Positions 19,890 to 28,649 of a DNA stretch of 64,000 bases are shown here, piece after piece. The stretch comes from DASTBU01 sp035711845 (lineage in GTDB: Bacteria > Acidobacteriota > Vicinamibacteria > Vicinamibacterales > 2-12-FULL-66-21). Location of the stretch: the NCBI GenBank assembly GCA_035711845.1, contig DASTBU010000084.1, positions 1 to 64,000 of the forward strand, read 5' to 3'. A model generated the notes under the pieces. That model searched no databases, was not told the origin of the DNA, and saw only the letters and a list, made by a program, of their open reading frames with translations. Position 1 is the stretch's first letter, and the number at the start of each line of letters is the position of its first letter. A program made the position numbers and the translations under genes.

Positions 19890-21158
19890 ATGTACGAGCG
19901 CTTTTATGGTCTTCGCGAACGGCCGTTCGCCCTCAGCCCGGACCCTGAGTACCTCTATCTGAGCCGGGTCCATCGAGCGGCGCTCGATGCCATCCGCTAC
20001 GGGATCCAGAGCCGTGCCGGCTTCATCGTCGTCACGGGCGAGATTGGCGCAGGCAAGACGACACTCCTGCTGACGCTGCTGCGACAACTCGACAAGCGGA
20101 CGGTGGTGGCACGGCTCGTCAACACGACGCTCGAACCGCGCGAACTGCTCGAAGCCGTCCTGCTCGACTTTGGACTTTCGGTGGATGGGAAGTCCAAACC
20201 GGCGCTGCTCTGTGACCTGGTGGATTTTCTCGTGCTGCAGCGGGAAGAGGGTCGGTGGCCGCTGCTCGTCATCGACGAAGCACAGAACCTGAGCCCTGAA
20301 GCACTCGAGGAGGTCAGGCTCCTCTCGAATCTCGAAACGGAGAAATCCAAGCTGCTCCAGATACTGGTCGTCGGGCAACCGAACCTGCGGGACACGATCA
20401 GCGGGCCGGGCCTGGAGCAATTTCGCCAGCGGGTCGCGGTGAGCTATCATTTGACGGCGCTCGACGCGCCCGACACTGGCGCTTACATCAATTACCGGCT
20501 GCAACGTGCCGCGATTGGCGAGCCGCTGCGGTTTCCCGCGGCGGCCGCGAATCTGGTGCACAGTCGAAGCCGAGGCGTGCCGCGCATCGTCAACGTGATC
20601 TGTGACGCCGCGCTGGTCTTTGGGTGCGCCGAGGAGCGCCGCAACATCGATCGGGCCCTGCTGGAAGAAGTGATAGCGGAACTCGAGGTGACGGGCGTCC
20701 TGCTGCCGCCCGAACCGGAGAAGTCTGTGGCGCCACTGGTAGAGGGTCATGCGGGTGAAGGGAAGGGTGGACCGAATTCTGCGGCGACACGGCTCGAGAA
20801 GCGCCCTTACAAGCCTCTCCTCGCCGCGCCCGAAGCCCTGACGCCGGCATCAGCAATGAGCGAGCGCCTGCTCGAAGGAGAATCCGAGTCGGTGCAACGC
20901 CGGCTCGCTGAATTGGCCGCTCGCGAGCAAGCGGTGGCACGGCGAGAGCGGCAGGTCGCTCAGCAGCAGCACATCATGAGCGAGGAGTACCGCCTGCTTC
21001 GTCAGCAGCGTGCCGGGAGCGCGGCCACAACGACCCGCGATCAGACGGGCGCGCCGGCTGGTGCGGAATCTGGGCGCGTCAAGAAGGCGTACTGGGCCGC
21101 ACCTCTTTGGCAACGGATCGTCCGTTTGTTCAGCCGCGAAGCAGCGGCGCGATCCTGA
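19890..21158 (+). CDS. Polysaccharide-locus (exosortase/PEP-CTERM type) AAA ATPase, ExeA/GspA-like
   Basis: A 422-residue AAA ATPase. The opening MYERFYGLRERPFALSPDPE and the Walker A GEIGAGKTT (from residue 50) match the ATPase found in exosortase-associated exopolysaccharide loci (the TIGR03015 group as I recall it). Walker B is LLVIDEAQ. After about residue 275 the tail is low in conservation and includes a likely coiled coil (about 330-375, rich in Arg/Glu/Ala). The ATG is preceded by AGGA at a good distance. It probably assists polysaccharide assembly or export; the rest of such a locus is absent here. Confidence 0.82.
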   Translation: MYERFYGLRERPFALSPDPEYLYLSRVHRAALDAIRYGIQSRAGFIVVTGEIGAGKTTLLLTLLRQLDKRTVVARLVNTTLEPRELLEAVLLDFGLSVDGKSKPALLCDLVDFLVLQREEGRWPLLVIDEAQNLSPEALEEVRLLSNLETEKSKLLQILVVGQPNLRDTISGPGLEQFRQRVAVSYHLTALDAPDTGAYINYRLQRAAIGEPLRFPAAAANLVHSRSRGVPRIVNVICDAALVFGCAEERRNIDRALLEEVIAELEVTGVLLPPEPEKSVAPLVEGHAGEGKGGPNSAATRLEKRPYKPLLAAPEALTPASAMSERLLEGESESVQRRLAELAAREQAVARRERQVAQQQHIMSEEYRLLRQQRAGSAATTTRDQTGAPAGAESGRVKKAYWAAPLWQRIVRLFSREAAARS

Positions 21159-21192
21159 CATCGGGTGATCGGATGATCCGGCGATCACTCCG

Positions 21193-22572
21193 ATGGAGTG
21201 GGGAGACATGAATCAGGTTGCGGACGCGCTGTTGAAACGGATCCAGAGCCGCGAGGCCCGGGCGGGCGTTGTCGGCCTCGGCTACGTCGGCCTTCCCCTG
21301 GCGATCGAGCTGGCGAAAGCCGGTTTTCGCACAACGGGAATCGATCTGGACACCCGCAAGGTTCAGGCAATCGATGCGGGGGAATCGTACATACCCGACG
21401 TCAGTACCGCTGACGTCGCGGCCCTGCGCAGCGCCGGCCGGCTCGATGCAACGGCCGACTTCTCCATCGTCCAGGAGCTCGATACGATCAACATCTGCGT
21501 GCCCACGCCGCTGCGCAAAACGAAAGACCCGGACATGTCTTACATCGTGTCGGCGGTCGAGGCCATTGCGGCGCACCTGCATCCTGGGCTGCTGATTATT
21601 CTCGAATCCACGACGTATCCCGGTACGACTGACGAAGTGGTTCAGCCGCTGCTCGAGGCTACCGGGCTCAAGGCGGGCATCGATTTTTTCCTCGCTTTCT
21701 CTCCCGAGCGGGTGGACCCAGGCAACCCTACGTATCAAACGCACAACGTGCCGAAGGTCGTCGGCGGCCTGACGCCCGCATGTTCAAAGCTTGCGGGCGC
21801 GCTCTACGGAGCGGCCATCACCACGATCGTACCGGTCAGCTCGACTCGCGTCGCCGAAATGGTCAAGCTGCTCGAAAACACGTTTCGGGCAGTGAACATC
21901 GGGTTGGTGAACGAGTTGGCGCTGATGTGCGATCGCATGAACATCGACGTCTGGGAAGTGGTGGATGCCGCGAAGACTAAGCCGTTCGGCTTCATGGCCT
22001 TTTATCCCGGCCCGGGACTGGGCGGACACTGCATCCCGATCGATCCGTTCTACCTGTCGTGGAAAGCCAAGCAAAGCGGGTTCGATCCGCGCTTCATCGA
22101 GCTGGCCGGTCACATCAACGGCGCGATGCCGCACTACGTGGTCGAGAAGACCGCCGACGCCTTGAATACGAGGCGCAAGTCGATCAATGGAGCGAGTATC
22201 TTGATCGCGGGAGTCGCCTACAAGCGCGACATCGACGACATGCGTGAGTCTCCTGCCCTGGACATCATGGGATTGCTCGAGGCGAAGGGAGCGAACGTGT
22301 CCTATACCGATCCGTTCGTGCCGGAAGTCCACGGCCGGGAGTGGTCGGGAAAGCGGGACGTTCGCAGCGTGCCGCTCTCTCGCGGTTCCTTCGGCGAGTA
22401 CGACTGCATCGTGATTGTCACGGATCACAAGTCCTTCGATTACGACGCGATGGTCTCGGAAGCGGATCTGATCGTCGATACCAGAAACGCCATCCGAAAG
22501 CCGGCGCCGCACGTCTTCAAGCTCGGCGGTCCCCGTCCGGAATCCCAGGGACAAGGCGTTGCCCTTGCCTAG
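21193..22572 (+). CDS. Nucleotide-sugar dehydrogenase, UDP-N-acetylglucosamine 6-dehydrogenase type (WbpA-like)
   Basis: A 459-residue NAD-dependent enzyme oxidising the C6 hydroxyl of a UDP-sugar to the uronate for polysaccharide synthesis. The N-terminal Rossmann motif is VVGLGYVGLPLA. The catalytic cysteine is Cys280 in GGHCIPIDPFYL, a form typical of the UDP-HexNAc branch. The C-terminal UDP-binding domain has GVAYKRDIDDMRESPALD. An internal ATG at 21208 is an alternative start. It lies 34 bases after the ATPase gene, so both probably serve the same exopolysaccharide. Confidence 0.88.
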   Translation: MEWGDMNQVADALLKRIQSREARAGVVGLGYVGLPLAIELAKAGFRTTGIDLDTRKVQAIDAGESYIPDVSTADVAALRSAGRLDATADFSIVQELDTINICVPTPLRKTKDPDMSYIVSAVEAIAAHLHPGLLIILESTTYPGTTDEVVQPLLEATGLKAGIDFFLAFSPERVDPGNPTYQTHNVPKVVGGLTPACSKLAGALYGAAITTIVPVSSTRVAEMVKLLENTFRAVNIGLVNELALMCDRMNIDVWEVVDAAKTKPFGFMAFYPGPGLGGHCIPIDPFYLSWKAKQSGFDPRFIELAGHINGAMPHYVVEKTADALNTRRKSINGASILIAGVAYKRDIDDMRESPALDIMGLLEAKGANVSYTDPFVPEVHGREWSGKRDVRSVPLSRGSFGEYDCIVIVTDHKSFDYDAMVSEADLIVDTRNAIRKPAPHVFKLGGPRPESQGQGVALA

Positions 22573-23234
22573 TGTCCCGTCCCCGTTCCTGACCGAAGCC
22601 CGAGAAACCGAACAACCTCCGCCCAGATGAACTCGAGCGAGTTCATCAACTGGTGATCGTCGTCCAGGAGGTGCAGCTCTACGTTCTCGGAGCGGGCGCG
22701 GGACCATCGCTCGACCACGTCGGGGTCGACGGCGGTATCCTGGCGCCCCTGGAACACCTGGATTGGCATGGAGAGGCTCGCATTCATCGAGTCGTACTGC
22801 CGGGCGTCGGCGAAGAGCTCGTAGTGCACGGGAAGGACTCGGCCATAGCCGTAGTGGAACACGTCGAGCCGATCGGTCCGCCGCCATTCCTCGATACCGC
22901 GATCGCCCAGGCTGCGCATGCGATTCCCGCCGAAGTCGAGCGCTGGAGCGAACAGAATCAGGCGTTCGACCTGCCGGGAACGCCGCAAGGCCGCCTGCAC
23001 CGCCACGAAAGCGCCGAGGCTCGATCCGATCAGCACGGACGGATCATCGCTCCGGGCGTCAATTTCCGCGCAGACTTGACGGATCATTCGGGTGATCGTC
23101 AGCGTCGAGAAGTCCGGCTCGTTGAAGTCCGGCGTGTGAAGCTCGATTCCGTGGCGGGACAGATGCGAGGCCAGAAAAGCTGCCTTGGACGACTTCGCCG
23201 ACGATGCGAAGCCGTGGAGGTAGAACACCTGCAT
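22569..23234 (-). CDS. YqiA/YcfP-like alpha/beta-hydrolase
   Basis: A 221-residue small esterase-like protein. It has the HGFASSAKSSKA N-terminal oxyanion region, nucleophile Ser in IGSSLGAF, and late acid/base candidates in QGRQDTAVDP and DDDHQL. Substrates of the family are poorly known (short-chain esters in vitro). Its ATG overlaps the stop of the upstream SET gene as TAATG, which decides the start and implies translational coupling. Its 3' end overlaps the convergent dehydrogenase gene by 4 bases. Confidence 0.85.
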   Translation of the reverse strand: MQVFYLHGFASSAKSSKAAFLASHLSRHGIELHTPDFNEPDFSTLTITRMIRQVCAEIDARSDDPSVLIGSSLGAFVAVQAALRRSRQVERLILFAPALDFGGNRMRSLGDRGIEEWRRTDRLDVFHYGYGRVLPVHYELFADARQYDSMNASLSMPIQVFQGRQDTAVDPDVVERWSRARSENVELHLLDDDHQLMNSLEFIWAEVVRFLGLRSGTGTGH

Positions 23235-23626
23235 TAGAGCAGGACCCTGCAGCCCGGCGAGCACCGGCACCGGATGGATCCGACGCCGTCGGTCGAATAG
23301 TCGTAGGTCAGCTCCTCACCTTTCCGGATGTTCCTGGCAGCGCGGATCCAGATGGTGTCGCCGATCACCTGTGTGTAGCAGTTCGGCGTGCAGGAATGAT
23401 TGATGTAGCGCGCGACGTTGCCGCCGACCGCGGCATCGCGGACGTACAGCCGGTTCAGCTTGAAGCACCAGATGTGTCCTCGCTTCAGGTACCGGGCCTC
23501 GCGCGCCCGGCTCTCCCGGTTCGTGATCTTCTCGCCGGCGTAATCGATGATGCGCGTGTTCTTGGGAATCGGCTGAGTGGAGAACACCCCCCAGCCCTGG
23601 ATCGAGGAACGTCGTTTTTCAATCAT
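23234..23626 (-). CDS. SET-domain protein (putative lysine methyltransferase)
   Basis: A 130-residue minimal SET domain. Landmarks are GWGVFSTQPIPKNTRI, the pseudoknot residues YINHSCTPNC and GEELTYDYS, and a post-SET-like CRCSPGC at the end. These SAM- and lysine-channel elements are intact, so it is probably an active protein lysine methyltransferase; the target is unknown. ATG 23626 gives a standard N-terminus, and longer versions run into the upstream peptidase gene. It is coupled to the esterase gene by a one-base overlap. Confidence 0.87.
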   Translation of the reverse strand: MIEKRRSSIQGWGVFSTQPIPKNTRIIDYAGEKITNRESRAREARYLKRGHIWCFKLNRLYVRDAAVGGNVARYINHSCTPNCYTQVIGDTIWIRAARNIRKGEELTYDYSTDGVGSIRCRCSPGCRVLL

Positions 23627-23744
23627 CGGGTCCGTGACGCACGAAGCTGTGCCCGCAAGATTGTAAATCAGACGCAGCTCGAAGAGAGCAGCCGCGTGGA
23701 TCGGTGCGGGTGCACCGACTAGCGGAAAGAGTGCGCAGGTCCGA

Positions 23745-24353
23745 TCACCAGAATCTGACGCGGCCTGTATCGACGTGAACGAAGTTGGACGACGGGTAAT
23801 ATCCGACGCCACCGAGCTTCAGCGAGCGCGCCGCGGCCCTGAGATGATCGAGGTTGATGCCTGGTAAGCGGATGTCGATCGCCTTGCCGACCTGGTGCAG
23901 GCTCCCCGACGCCACGCCCGACGTCGCGCCGCCGCGGGCTCGCAACATCGCGTTCGTATGCGGCGACCGGTATCCCGAGATGATGTGAAACGGCCGATCC
24001 GTCTCGAGTGTGCCGCCCAATTCGTGCAGCAGATCGAGGAGCCCCGGATCGATGGGCTTGATCTCGTTGGCGCGGAAGTCTCGCAGGATGAAGTTGATCG
24101 CCTCGAGCGATTCCGGCTCGTACTCGCCGCCAAGGCAGTACGCGGTCTTCAGGCGCTCGCCCGTGTGCGTGTTGAAGAACGAGATCACGCGCTCGGCACG
24201 GCCCGGGCTCGCCGCCCGTGCGGCTGTGGCAGCCATCGCCCGCGACGGAATCAAGGCGGCCGCCGTGGCCGCTGCTCCGAAGCCCAGGAATCGTCGGCGG
24301 GTCAGTTCTTTCTGTGCGGATTCGGCTGATACCCGAGCGTGCTCTTTCCTCAT
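23745..24353 (-). CDS. DUF882/M15-type murein peptidase (YcbK/MepK-like), Tat-exported
   Basis: A 202-residue periplasmic zinc peptidase-like protein. A twin-arginine signal (TRRRFLGFGA) lies at residues 18-27. Zinc-site landmarks are GYRSPHTN, SLHQVGKAIDI and FVHVDTG, as in MepK-type murein endopeptidases. Length is typical. Probable role: trimming peptidoglycan cross-links. It ends at 23745, about 119 bases before the SET gene start. Confidence 0.87.
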   Translation of the reverse strand: MRKEHARVSAESAQKELTRRRFLGFGAAATAAALIPSRAMAATAARAASPGRAERVISFFNTHTGERLKTAYCLGGEYEPESLEAINFILRDFRANEIKPIDPGLLDLLHELGGTLETDRPFHIISGYRSPHTNAMLRARGGATSGVASGSLHQVGKAIDIRLPGINLDHLRAAARSLKLGGVGYYPSSNFVHVDTGRVRFW

Positions 24354-24555
24354 GCGATCACTGCCCCCTCGACCTCCCGAAGGCTCACGAGCCCGCCAGG
24401 TTAATTAGCGTAGTCCTCCATTGAACCATGGCTCGAGCGATCCCGCAAGCCCGGCCGACACACAAGCTGTTCAATTTCATCAACTTATCAGATTCCAGCA
24501 ACCCCGGATGGGGTGTCGCTCGTCTAAGGCGGCGAAGAGGAAGAGGAGGAGCCTG

Positions 24556-25359
24556 ATGCGTTCTCATTATCGTGTGGCCACGGCTGCCGTGCTGCTCATC
24601 GGATTGAGCCCTGCCGGCGGATCGGTCCTCTCGGCCCAGCGCGCCACCGACGCGTTCGAGTGGCGTGGAACGGTGCTCCAGGGCAGCGCCATCGAGATCA
24701 AGGGGGTCAACGGGGAGGTCACCGCCGAGCCATCGAGCGGTCCCGAGGTGGAGGTCACCGCGGTCAAAACAGGGCGACGCAGCGATCCGAGCGGCGTACG
24801 AATCGAGGTGGTGACGCATGGAGACGGCGTCACGGTCTGCGCCGTCTATCCCGATGTCGATGGCCGCCCGAACGAATGTCGGCCCGGCGACGGTGGCCGG
24901 ATGAGCACGAGGGACAACGACGTGAACGTGGCATTCACGGTCAAGGTCCCCGCCGGAGTGCGGTTCGTCGGCCGGACCGTCAACGGCGACATCAAGACGC
25001 GCGGTGCGCTTGCGGGGCCGGTGAGCCTCCGCACGGTCAACGGCGATGCCGAGTTCTCGACGACGGGCCACGGCGACGCAACGACGGTAAACGGCTCGGT
25101 ACGAGCTGCCCTCGGCAGCGCGCTCTGGCAGGGCACGCTGTCGTTCGAAACCGTCAACGGCAGCATCACGGTCGATCTTCCGGCTGGCCTGAGCACGGAC
25201 GTCCGCGCGAGTACTGTCAACGGAGACATCAGCACGGACTTTCCGCTGACCGTTACGGGTCGAGTAAGCCGTCGCAGCCTCACCGGCACGATCGGCGGGG
25301 GCGGCCGGATCCTGGAACTCGACACCGTCAACGGAAGCGTGCAGCTGAACCGCCGCTAG
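24556..25359 (+). CDS. Exported DUF4097-like beta-repeat protein
   Basis: A 267-residue exported protein with a signal peptide (MRSHYRVATAAVLLIGLS, cleavage near LSAQ). The body is built of short repeats ending in TVNGD/TVNGS (at least six, including RTVNGDIKTR, ETVNGSITVD and STVNGDISTD), the pattern of DUF4097 beta-solenoid putative adhesins. Function is unknown. AGGAGG lies 5 bases before the ATG, which decides this start over a longer open frame. The stop codon is the first element of the GGGGAC repeat that follows. Confidence 0.85.
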   Translation: MRSHYRVATAAVLLIGLSPAGGSVLSAQRATDAFEWRGTVLQGSAIEIKGVNGEVTAEPSSGPEVEVTAVKTGRRSDPSGVRIEVVTHGDGVTVCAVYPDVDGRPNECRPGDGGRMSTRDNDVNVAFTVKVPAGVRFVGRTVNGDIKTRGALAGPVSLRTVNGDAEFSTTGHGDATTVNGSVRAALGSALWQGTLSFETVNGSITVDLPAGLSTDVRASTVNGDISTDFPLTVTGRVSRRSLTGTIGGGGRILELDTVNGSVQLNRR

Positions 25360-25440
25360 GGGGACTGGCACCTTAGGGGGACTGGCACCTTAGGGGGACA
25401 GGCACCCTAAGGGGACAGGCACCCTAAGGCACCTGTCCCC
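25358..25440. repeat. GGGGACTGGCACC / GGGGACAGGCACC repeat with inverted end
   Basis: Four direct copies of a roughly 19-20 base unit (GGGGAC(T/A)GGCACCTTA) are followed by an inverted half (GCACCTGTCCCC), so the last copies can fold into a hairpin. The first unit overlaps the TAG stop of the DUF4097-like gene. I recall similar GGGGACAGGCACC elements as dispersed intergenic repeats in other genomes, in some cases associated with REP-type transposases. No transposase is present in this window. Confidence 0.85.
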
Positions 25441-25487
25441 AGTAGCACAATCTGCAATTCCGCCATCCAGGGTGTCTCAAAACGTGA

Positions 25488-25496
25488 TGATATAGT
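25488..25496 (+). promoter_or_regulatory. Extended -10 promoter (TGATATAGT)
   Basis: TG-N-TATAGT lies 7 bases before the ATG of the radical SAM gene at 25504. That spacing would place the transcription start at or very near the start codon, with no room for a ribosome-binding site. None is visible. Confidence 0.45.
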
Positions 25497-25503
25497 CGGC
25501 CGG

Positions 25504-26481
25504 ATGGAAGGAATTTTCACAGCATGGGGTCGGATCCTCAAAGGGTACCGGCCGGCGCTCTCGGTTGAGATCACTCGCGAGTGCCCCCTGCGGTGCCCCG
25601 GCTGTTACGCGTACGGCGACGAACATCTCGGCGGCGACGTTACACTGCGGCAGGTCAGCGACTACAAAGGCGACGAGCTCGTCACGCGATTCTTTCGACT
25701 CGTGGACGAGCACAAGCCCCTTCACGTCTCCATCGTCGGCGGCGAACCCTTGGTCCGCTTCCGCGAGCTCAACGACATCCTGCCCCGCCTCGCCGACCGC
25801 GGCATCTACACGCAGCTCGTCACCAGCGCGGTCCGCTCGATCCCGCTCGACTGGGCTCCCCTCCGACGACTCCAGATCGTCGTGTCGATCGACGGACTCC
25901 AGCCCGAGCACGACGAGCGCCGCAAACCCGCAACCTACGATCGGATCCTCAAACATATCCGCGGCCACCAGGTCACCGTCCACTGCACCGTCACACGCCA
26001 GCAGGTCAGGCGCGACGGCTATCTGGACGAGTTCGTGGACTTCTGGTCGCAGAACCCGGACACGCGACAGATCTGGGTCAGCCTCTACACCCCCCAGATC
26101 GGGGAGAAATCCGACGAGCGGCTCATGCCGGAAGATCGCGAACGGGTCGTGGCCGCGCTGATGCATCTGCGGGGCAGTTTCCCGAAGCTGCGAATGCCGG
26201 CGGGCATGATCAAGGTCTACGCCGAACCGCCCCGGAATCCCTCCGAGTGCACTTTCGCGCAAACCACGACGTGCGTTTCGGCGGATTTCGAGCGGCAGAT
26301 CTCTCCCTGCCAGTTCGGCGGAACACCCGACTGTGAGAACTGCGGATGCATCGCATCGGCTGGGCTGGGGGCCGTCTCGCGGCACAGGCTGCCGGGTGGG
26401 CTGCGCGTCGGCGCGATCTTCGATCAGTCGCTCAGGATCGGCCGGGGCGTCAAGCGGATACGGTCCAGTCTGGGCTCCTGA
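25504..26481 (+). CDS. Radical SAM protein, function unknown (first of a pair)
   Basis: A 325-residue radical SAM protein. The cluster motif CPLRCPGC is at residues 27-34 and the GGEP motif is in IVGGEPLVR. A Cys group near the C-terminus (CTFAQTTTC, SPCQFGG, CENCGC) suggests a SPASM-like auxiliary cluster. Substrate unknown. A second, different radical SAM protein follows 16 bases downstream, so the two may act on one pathway. It could be a peptide-modifying or lipid/cofactor enzyme, but no precursor peptide was found nearby. Confidence 0.82.
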   Translation: MEGIFTAWGRILKGYRPALSVEITRECPLRCPGCYAYGDEHLGGDVTLRQVSDYKGDELVTRFFRLVDEHKPLHVSIVGGEPLVRFRELNDILPRLADRGIYTQLVTSAVRSIPLDWAPLRRLQIVVSIDGLQPEHDERRKPATYDRILKHIRGHQVTVHCTVTRQQVRRDGYLDEFVDFWSQNPDTRQIWVSLYTPQIGEKSDERLMPEDRERVVAALMHLRGSFPKLRMPAGMIKVYAEPPRNPSECTFAQTTTCVSADFERQISPCQFGGTPDCENCGCIASAGLGAVSRHRLPGGLRVGAIFDQSLRIGRGVKRIRSSLGS

Positions 26482-26487
26482 TATAAT
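26479..26487 (+). promoter_or_regulatory. Extended -10 promoter (TGATATAAT) over a stop codon
   Basis: TG-N-TATAAT is a full match to an extended -10 element. Its TGA is also the stop codon of the upstream radical SAM gene. It lies 10 bases before the next ATG (26498), implying a very short or absent leader for the second gene. Confidence 0.5.
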
Positions 26488-26497
26488 CCGGCTGTCG

Positions 26498-27511
26498 ATG
26501 CGCTCCTACCGTAAGGTCAGCCGCAAGCTGCGGTCCGTACGCGAGTTTGCCCGCGGCCTCGCCGCCACCGACCATCCACTCCTGGTCCACATCGTGCCCA
26601 TCCGGCGGTGCAATATCGACTGCGGGTATTGCAACGAGTTCGACAAGGTGTCGGATCCGATTCCACTCGAGACGATGCTGGCCCGGCTCGACAAGCTCGC
26701 CGGCCTGGGCACCTCCGTCGTGGCGTTCAGCGGCGGCGAGCCGATGCTCCACCCCGACCTCGATACGCTCATCCGTCGGATCCGCTTGCGCGGCATGATT
26801 GCCGGCCTCATCACCAACGGATACCTCCTCTCCCCGAAGCGAATCCACGCCCTCAACGACGCCGGCCTGGACTACCTCCAGATCAGCATCGACAACGTAG
26901 AGCCCGACGAGATCTCCAAGAAGAGCCTCCGGCTGCTCGACAAGAAACTGCAGTGGCTCGCCGAACACGCCCACTTCGACGTCAATATCAACTCGGTGGT
27001 CGGCGGTGGGATCAAGAACCCGGAAGATGCCCGGACGATCAACCGGCGGGCCCGGGAGCTCGGATTCTCGACCTCGATTGGCATCATCCACGACGGCTCG
27101 GGCCTGCTCAAGCCGCTCGGCGCCGCCGAGCGCGCGGTCTTCGACGAGGTGATGCGGCTCATCAACGGGCAGCGTCAGGTCGTCAAGAACCTGTACTCCG
27201 GGATTCGCAATTTCCAGACGAACCTGGCCGACGGCAAGCCGAACCAGTGGCAGTGTCGCGCGGGCGCGCGCTATCTCTACATCTGCGAAGACGGGCTCGT
27301 GCACTGGTGCTCGCAGCAGCGCGGCTGCCCCGGCGTGCCGCTCGCCACCTACACCATCGCCGACATCCGGCGCGAGCTCCTCGCCCCGAAGTGGTGCGCG
27401 CCCATGTGCACGATCGGCTGCGTGCACCGCGTCTCGACGATGGACTTCTGGCGCAAGCCGCAGCGCCAGGACGCGGGCATTGCCCCGGGGCCGGTCAGCG
27501 AGGTTTCCTGA
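26498..27511 (+). CDS. Radical SAM/SPASM-like protein, function unknown (second of a pair)
   Basis: A 337-residue radical SAM protein with CNIDCGYC at residues 38-45, FSGGEPML, and a C-terminal cysteine-rich segment (QCRAGARYLYICEDG, CSQQRGCPG, CAPMCTIGC) typical of SPASM or twitch auxiliary clusters. Function unknown. It is only moderately like its upstream partner, so this is not a recent duplication. The ATG is the first after the extended -10 box; no Shine-Dalgarno sequence is seen. yajQ follows 14 bases downstream. Confidence 0.83.
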   Translation: MRSYRKVSRKLRSVREFARGLAATDHPLLVHIVPIRRCNIDCGYCNEFDKVSDPIPLETMLARLDKLAGLGTSVVAFSGGEPMLHPDLDTLIRRIRLRGMIAGLITNGYLLSPKRIHALNDAGLDYLQISIDNVEPDEISKKSLRLLDKKLQWLAEHAHFDVNINSVVGGGIKNPEDARTINRRARELGFSTSIGIIHDGSGLLKPLGAAERAVFDEVMRLINGQRQVVKNLYSGIRNFQTNLADGKPNQWQCRAGARYLYICEDGLVHWCSQQRGCPGVPLATYTIADIRRELLAPKWCAPMCTIGCVHRVSTMDFWRKPQRQDAGIAPGPVSEVS

Positions 27512-27525
27512 TTCGTTCTGCCGCC

Positions 27526-28029
27526 ATGGCCAACGTCGCATCCTTCGACATCACGTCCGGCGTCGACCTGCAGGAGGTGGACAACGCCGTCAACCAGGCG
27601 CGCAAGGAAGTGGCGCAGCGTTACGACTTCAAGGGATCGCGGGCGGCCATCGACCTGAACCGATCGGAAAACACCCTCACGCTCACAGCTGACGATGAAT
27701 TCAAGATGACCGCGCTCTGGGAAATCCTGCAGGGGCGCCTCGTTCGCCGCGGCGTGCCGACCAAGAACCTCACGCCGGGCGACCTCGAGCGCGCCGCCAA
27801 CGACACGGTCCGCCGCGTCATCACGCTGCAGCAGGGAATCCCGACCGAGGCAGCCAGAGAAATCGTCAAATTCCTGAAGGACCGGAAGCTGAAGAAGGTG
27901 CAGGCAGCCATCCAGGCGGACCAGGTGCGGGTCTCGTCTTCGTCCAAAGACGACCTGCAGGAGGCCATCCGGTTGCTGCGCGAGCATGATTTCGGCGTCG
28001 CGCTGCAGTTCGGCAACTATCGCGGTTGA
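27526..28029 (+). CDS. yajQ: YajQ family nucleotide-binding protein
   Basis: A 167-residue cytoplasmic protein of the YajQ/UPF0234 family with two RRM-like halves. The N-terminus ASFDITSGVDLQEVDNAVNQ and the segment RYDFKGSRAAIDL are diagnostic. Members bind nucleotides; a Xanthomonas homologue binds cyclic di-GMP. The ATG follows the radical SAM stop by 14 bases. Length is normal. Confidence 0.92.
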   Translation: MANVASFDITSGVDLQEVDNAVNQARKEVAQRYDFKGSRAAIDLNRSENTLTLTADDEFKMTALWEILQGRLVRRGVPTKNLTPGDLERAANDTVRRVITLQQGIPTEAAREIVKFLKDRKLKKVQAAIQADQVRVSSSSKDDLQEAIRLLREHDFGVALQFGNYRG

Positions 28030-28041
28030 GCTGGAGCACCC

Positions 28042-28632
28042 ATGGCTGATCTCCTCCATTGCGCGGCCAGAGTCTGCGTCCTCGCCATACTGAGCGCGGC
28101 GTTTCCGCTCGCCCTCTCCGCCACGCCGCCGAACACGAGTGACCAGGACGATGACGCGCGAATCGTTGCCGACTTCGAGGCACGAGTGAAGCAGTACGCG
28201 GCGCTCCATCAGAAGCTCGAAAGCACGCTGGGGCCATTCCCGGCGGCCAGCACGCCTGAGCTCATCGATCGCCACCAGCGCGCCCTCGAGCGCCTCATCG
28301 TGCGGGAACGGGCGGGCGGGAAAGAGGGGGACATCTTCACGGACGACATTCGCGCGTATTTCCGACGCCAGCTCTCGCGGGTCTTCCGCGGCCCCGACGG
28401 CGAGTCGATCCGGGACGCGATCATGGACGAGAATCCCCGCACCATACGCTTGAGGATCAACGCGAGGTATCCGGATACGCTTCCGCGCTCGACGGTCCCT
28501 ACCCAGGTCCTGCTGGTTCTGCCACGGCTCCCCGAGGAGCTCGAATATCGGTTCGTCGGGGAACGCCTGACCCTGCTGGACGTTCACTCCGATACAATCG
28601 TGGACTTCATGGACCGCGCGATTCCCAGGTAG
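28042..28632 (+). CDS. Exported protein of unknown function
   Basis: A 196-residue protein with a signal peptide (hydrophobic ARVCVLAILSAAFPLALSA) and no recognised domain. The mature part is mostly helical and charged, including RIVADFEARVKQYAALHQKL, and ends in a beta-rich segment (TQVLLVLPRLPEELEYRF). It starts 12 bases after yajQ and ends 17 bases before a metallophosphoesterase gene, so it belongs to that run. Candidate periplasmic chaperone-like or lipoprotein-associated protein, but nothing in the sequence proves a role. Confidence 0.7.
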   Translation: MADLLHCAARVCVLAILSAAFPLALSATPPNTSDQDDDARIVADFEARVKQYAALHQKLESTLGPFPAASTPELIDRHQRALERLIVRERAGGKEGDIFTDDIRAYFRRQLSRVFRGPDGESIRDAIMDENPRTIRLRINARYPDTLPRSTVPTQVLLVLPRLPEELEYRFVGERLTLLDVHSDTIVDFMDRAIPR

Positions 28633-28649
28633 ATTCGCTTCCCCACCAC

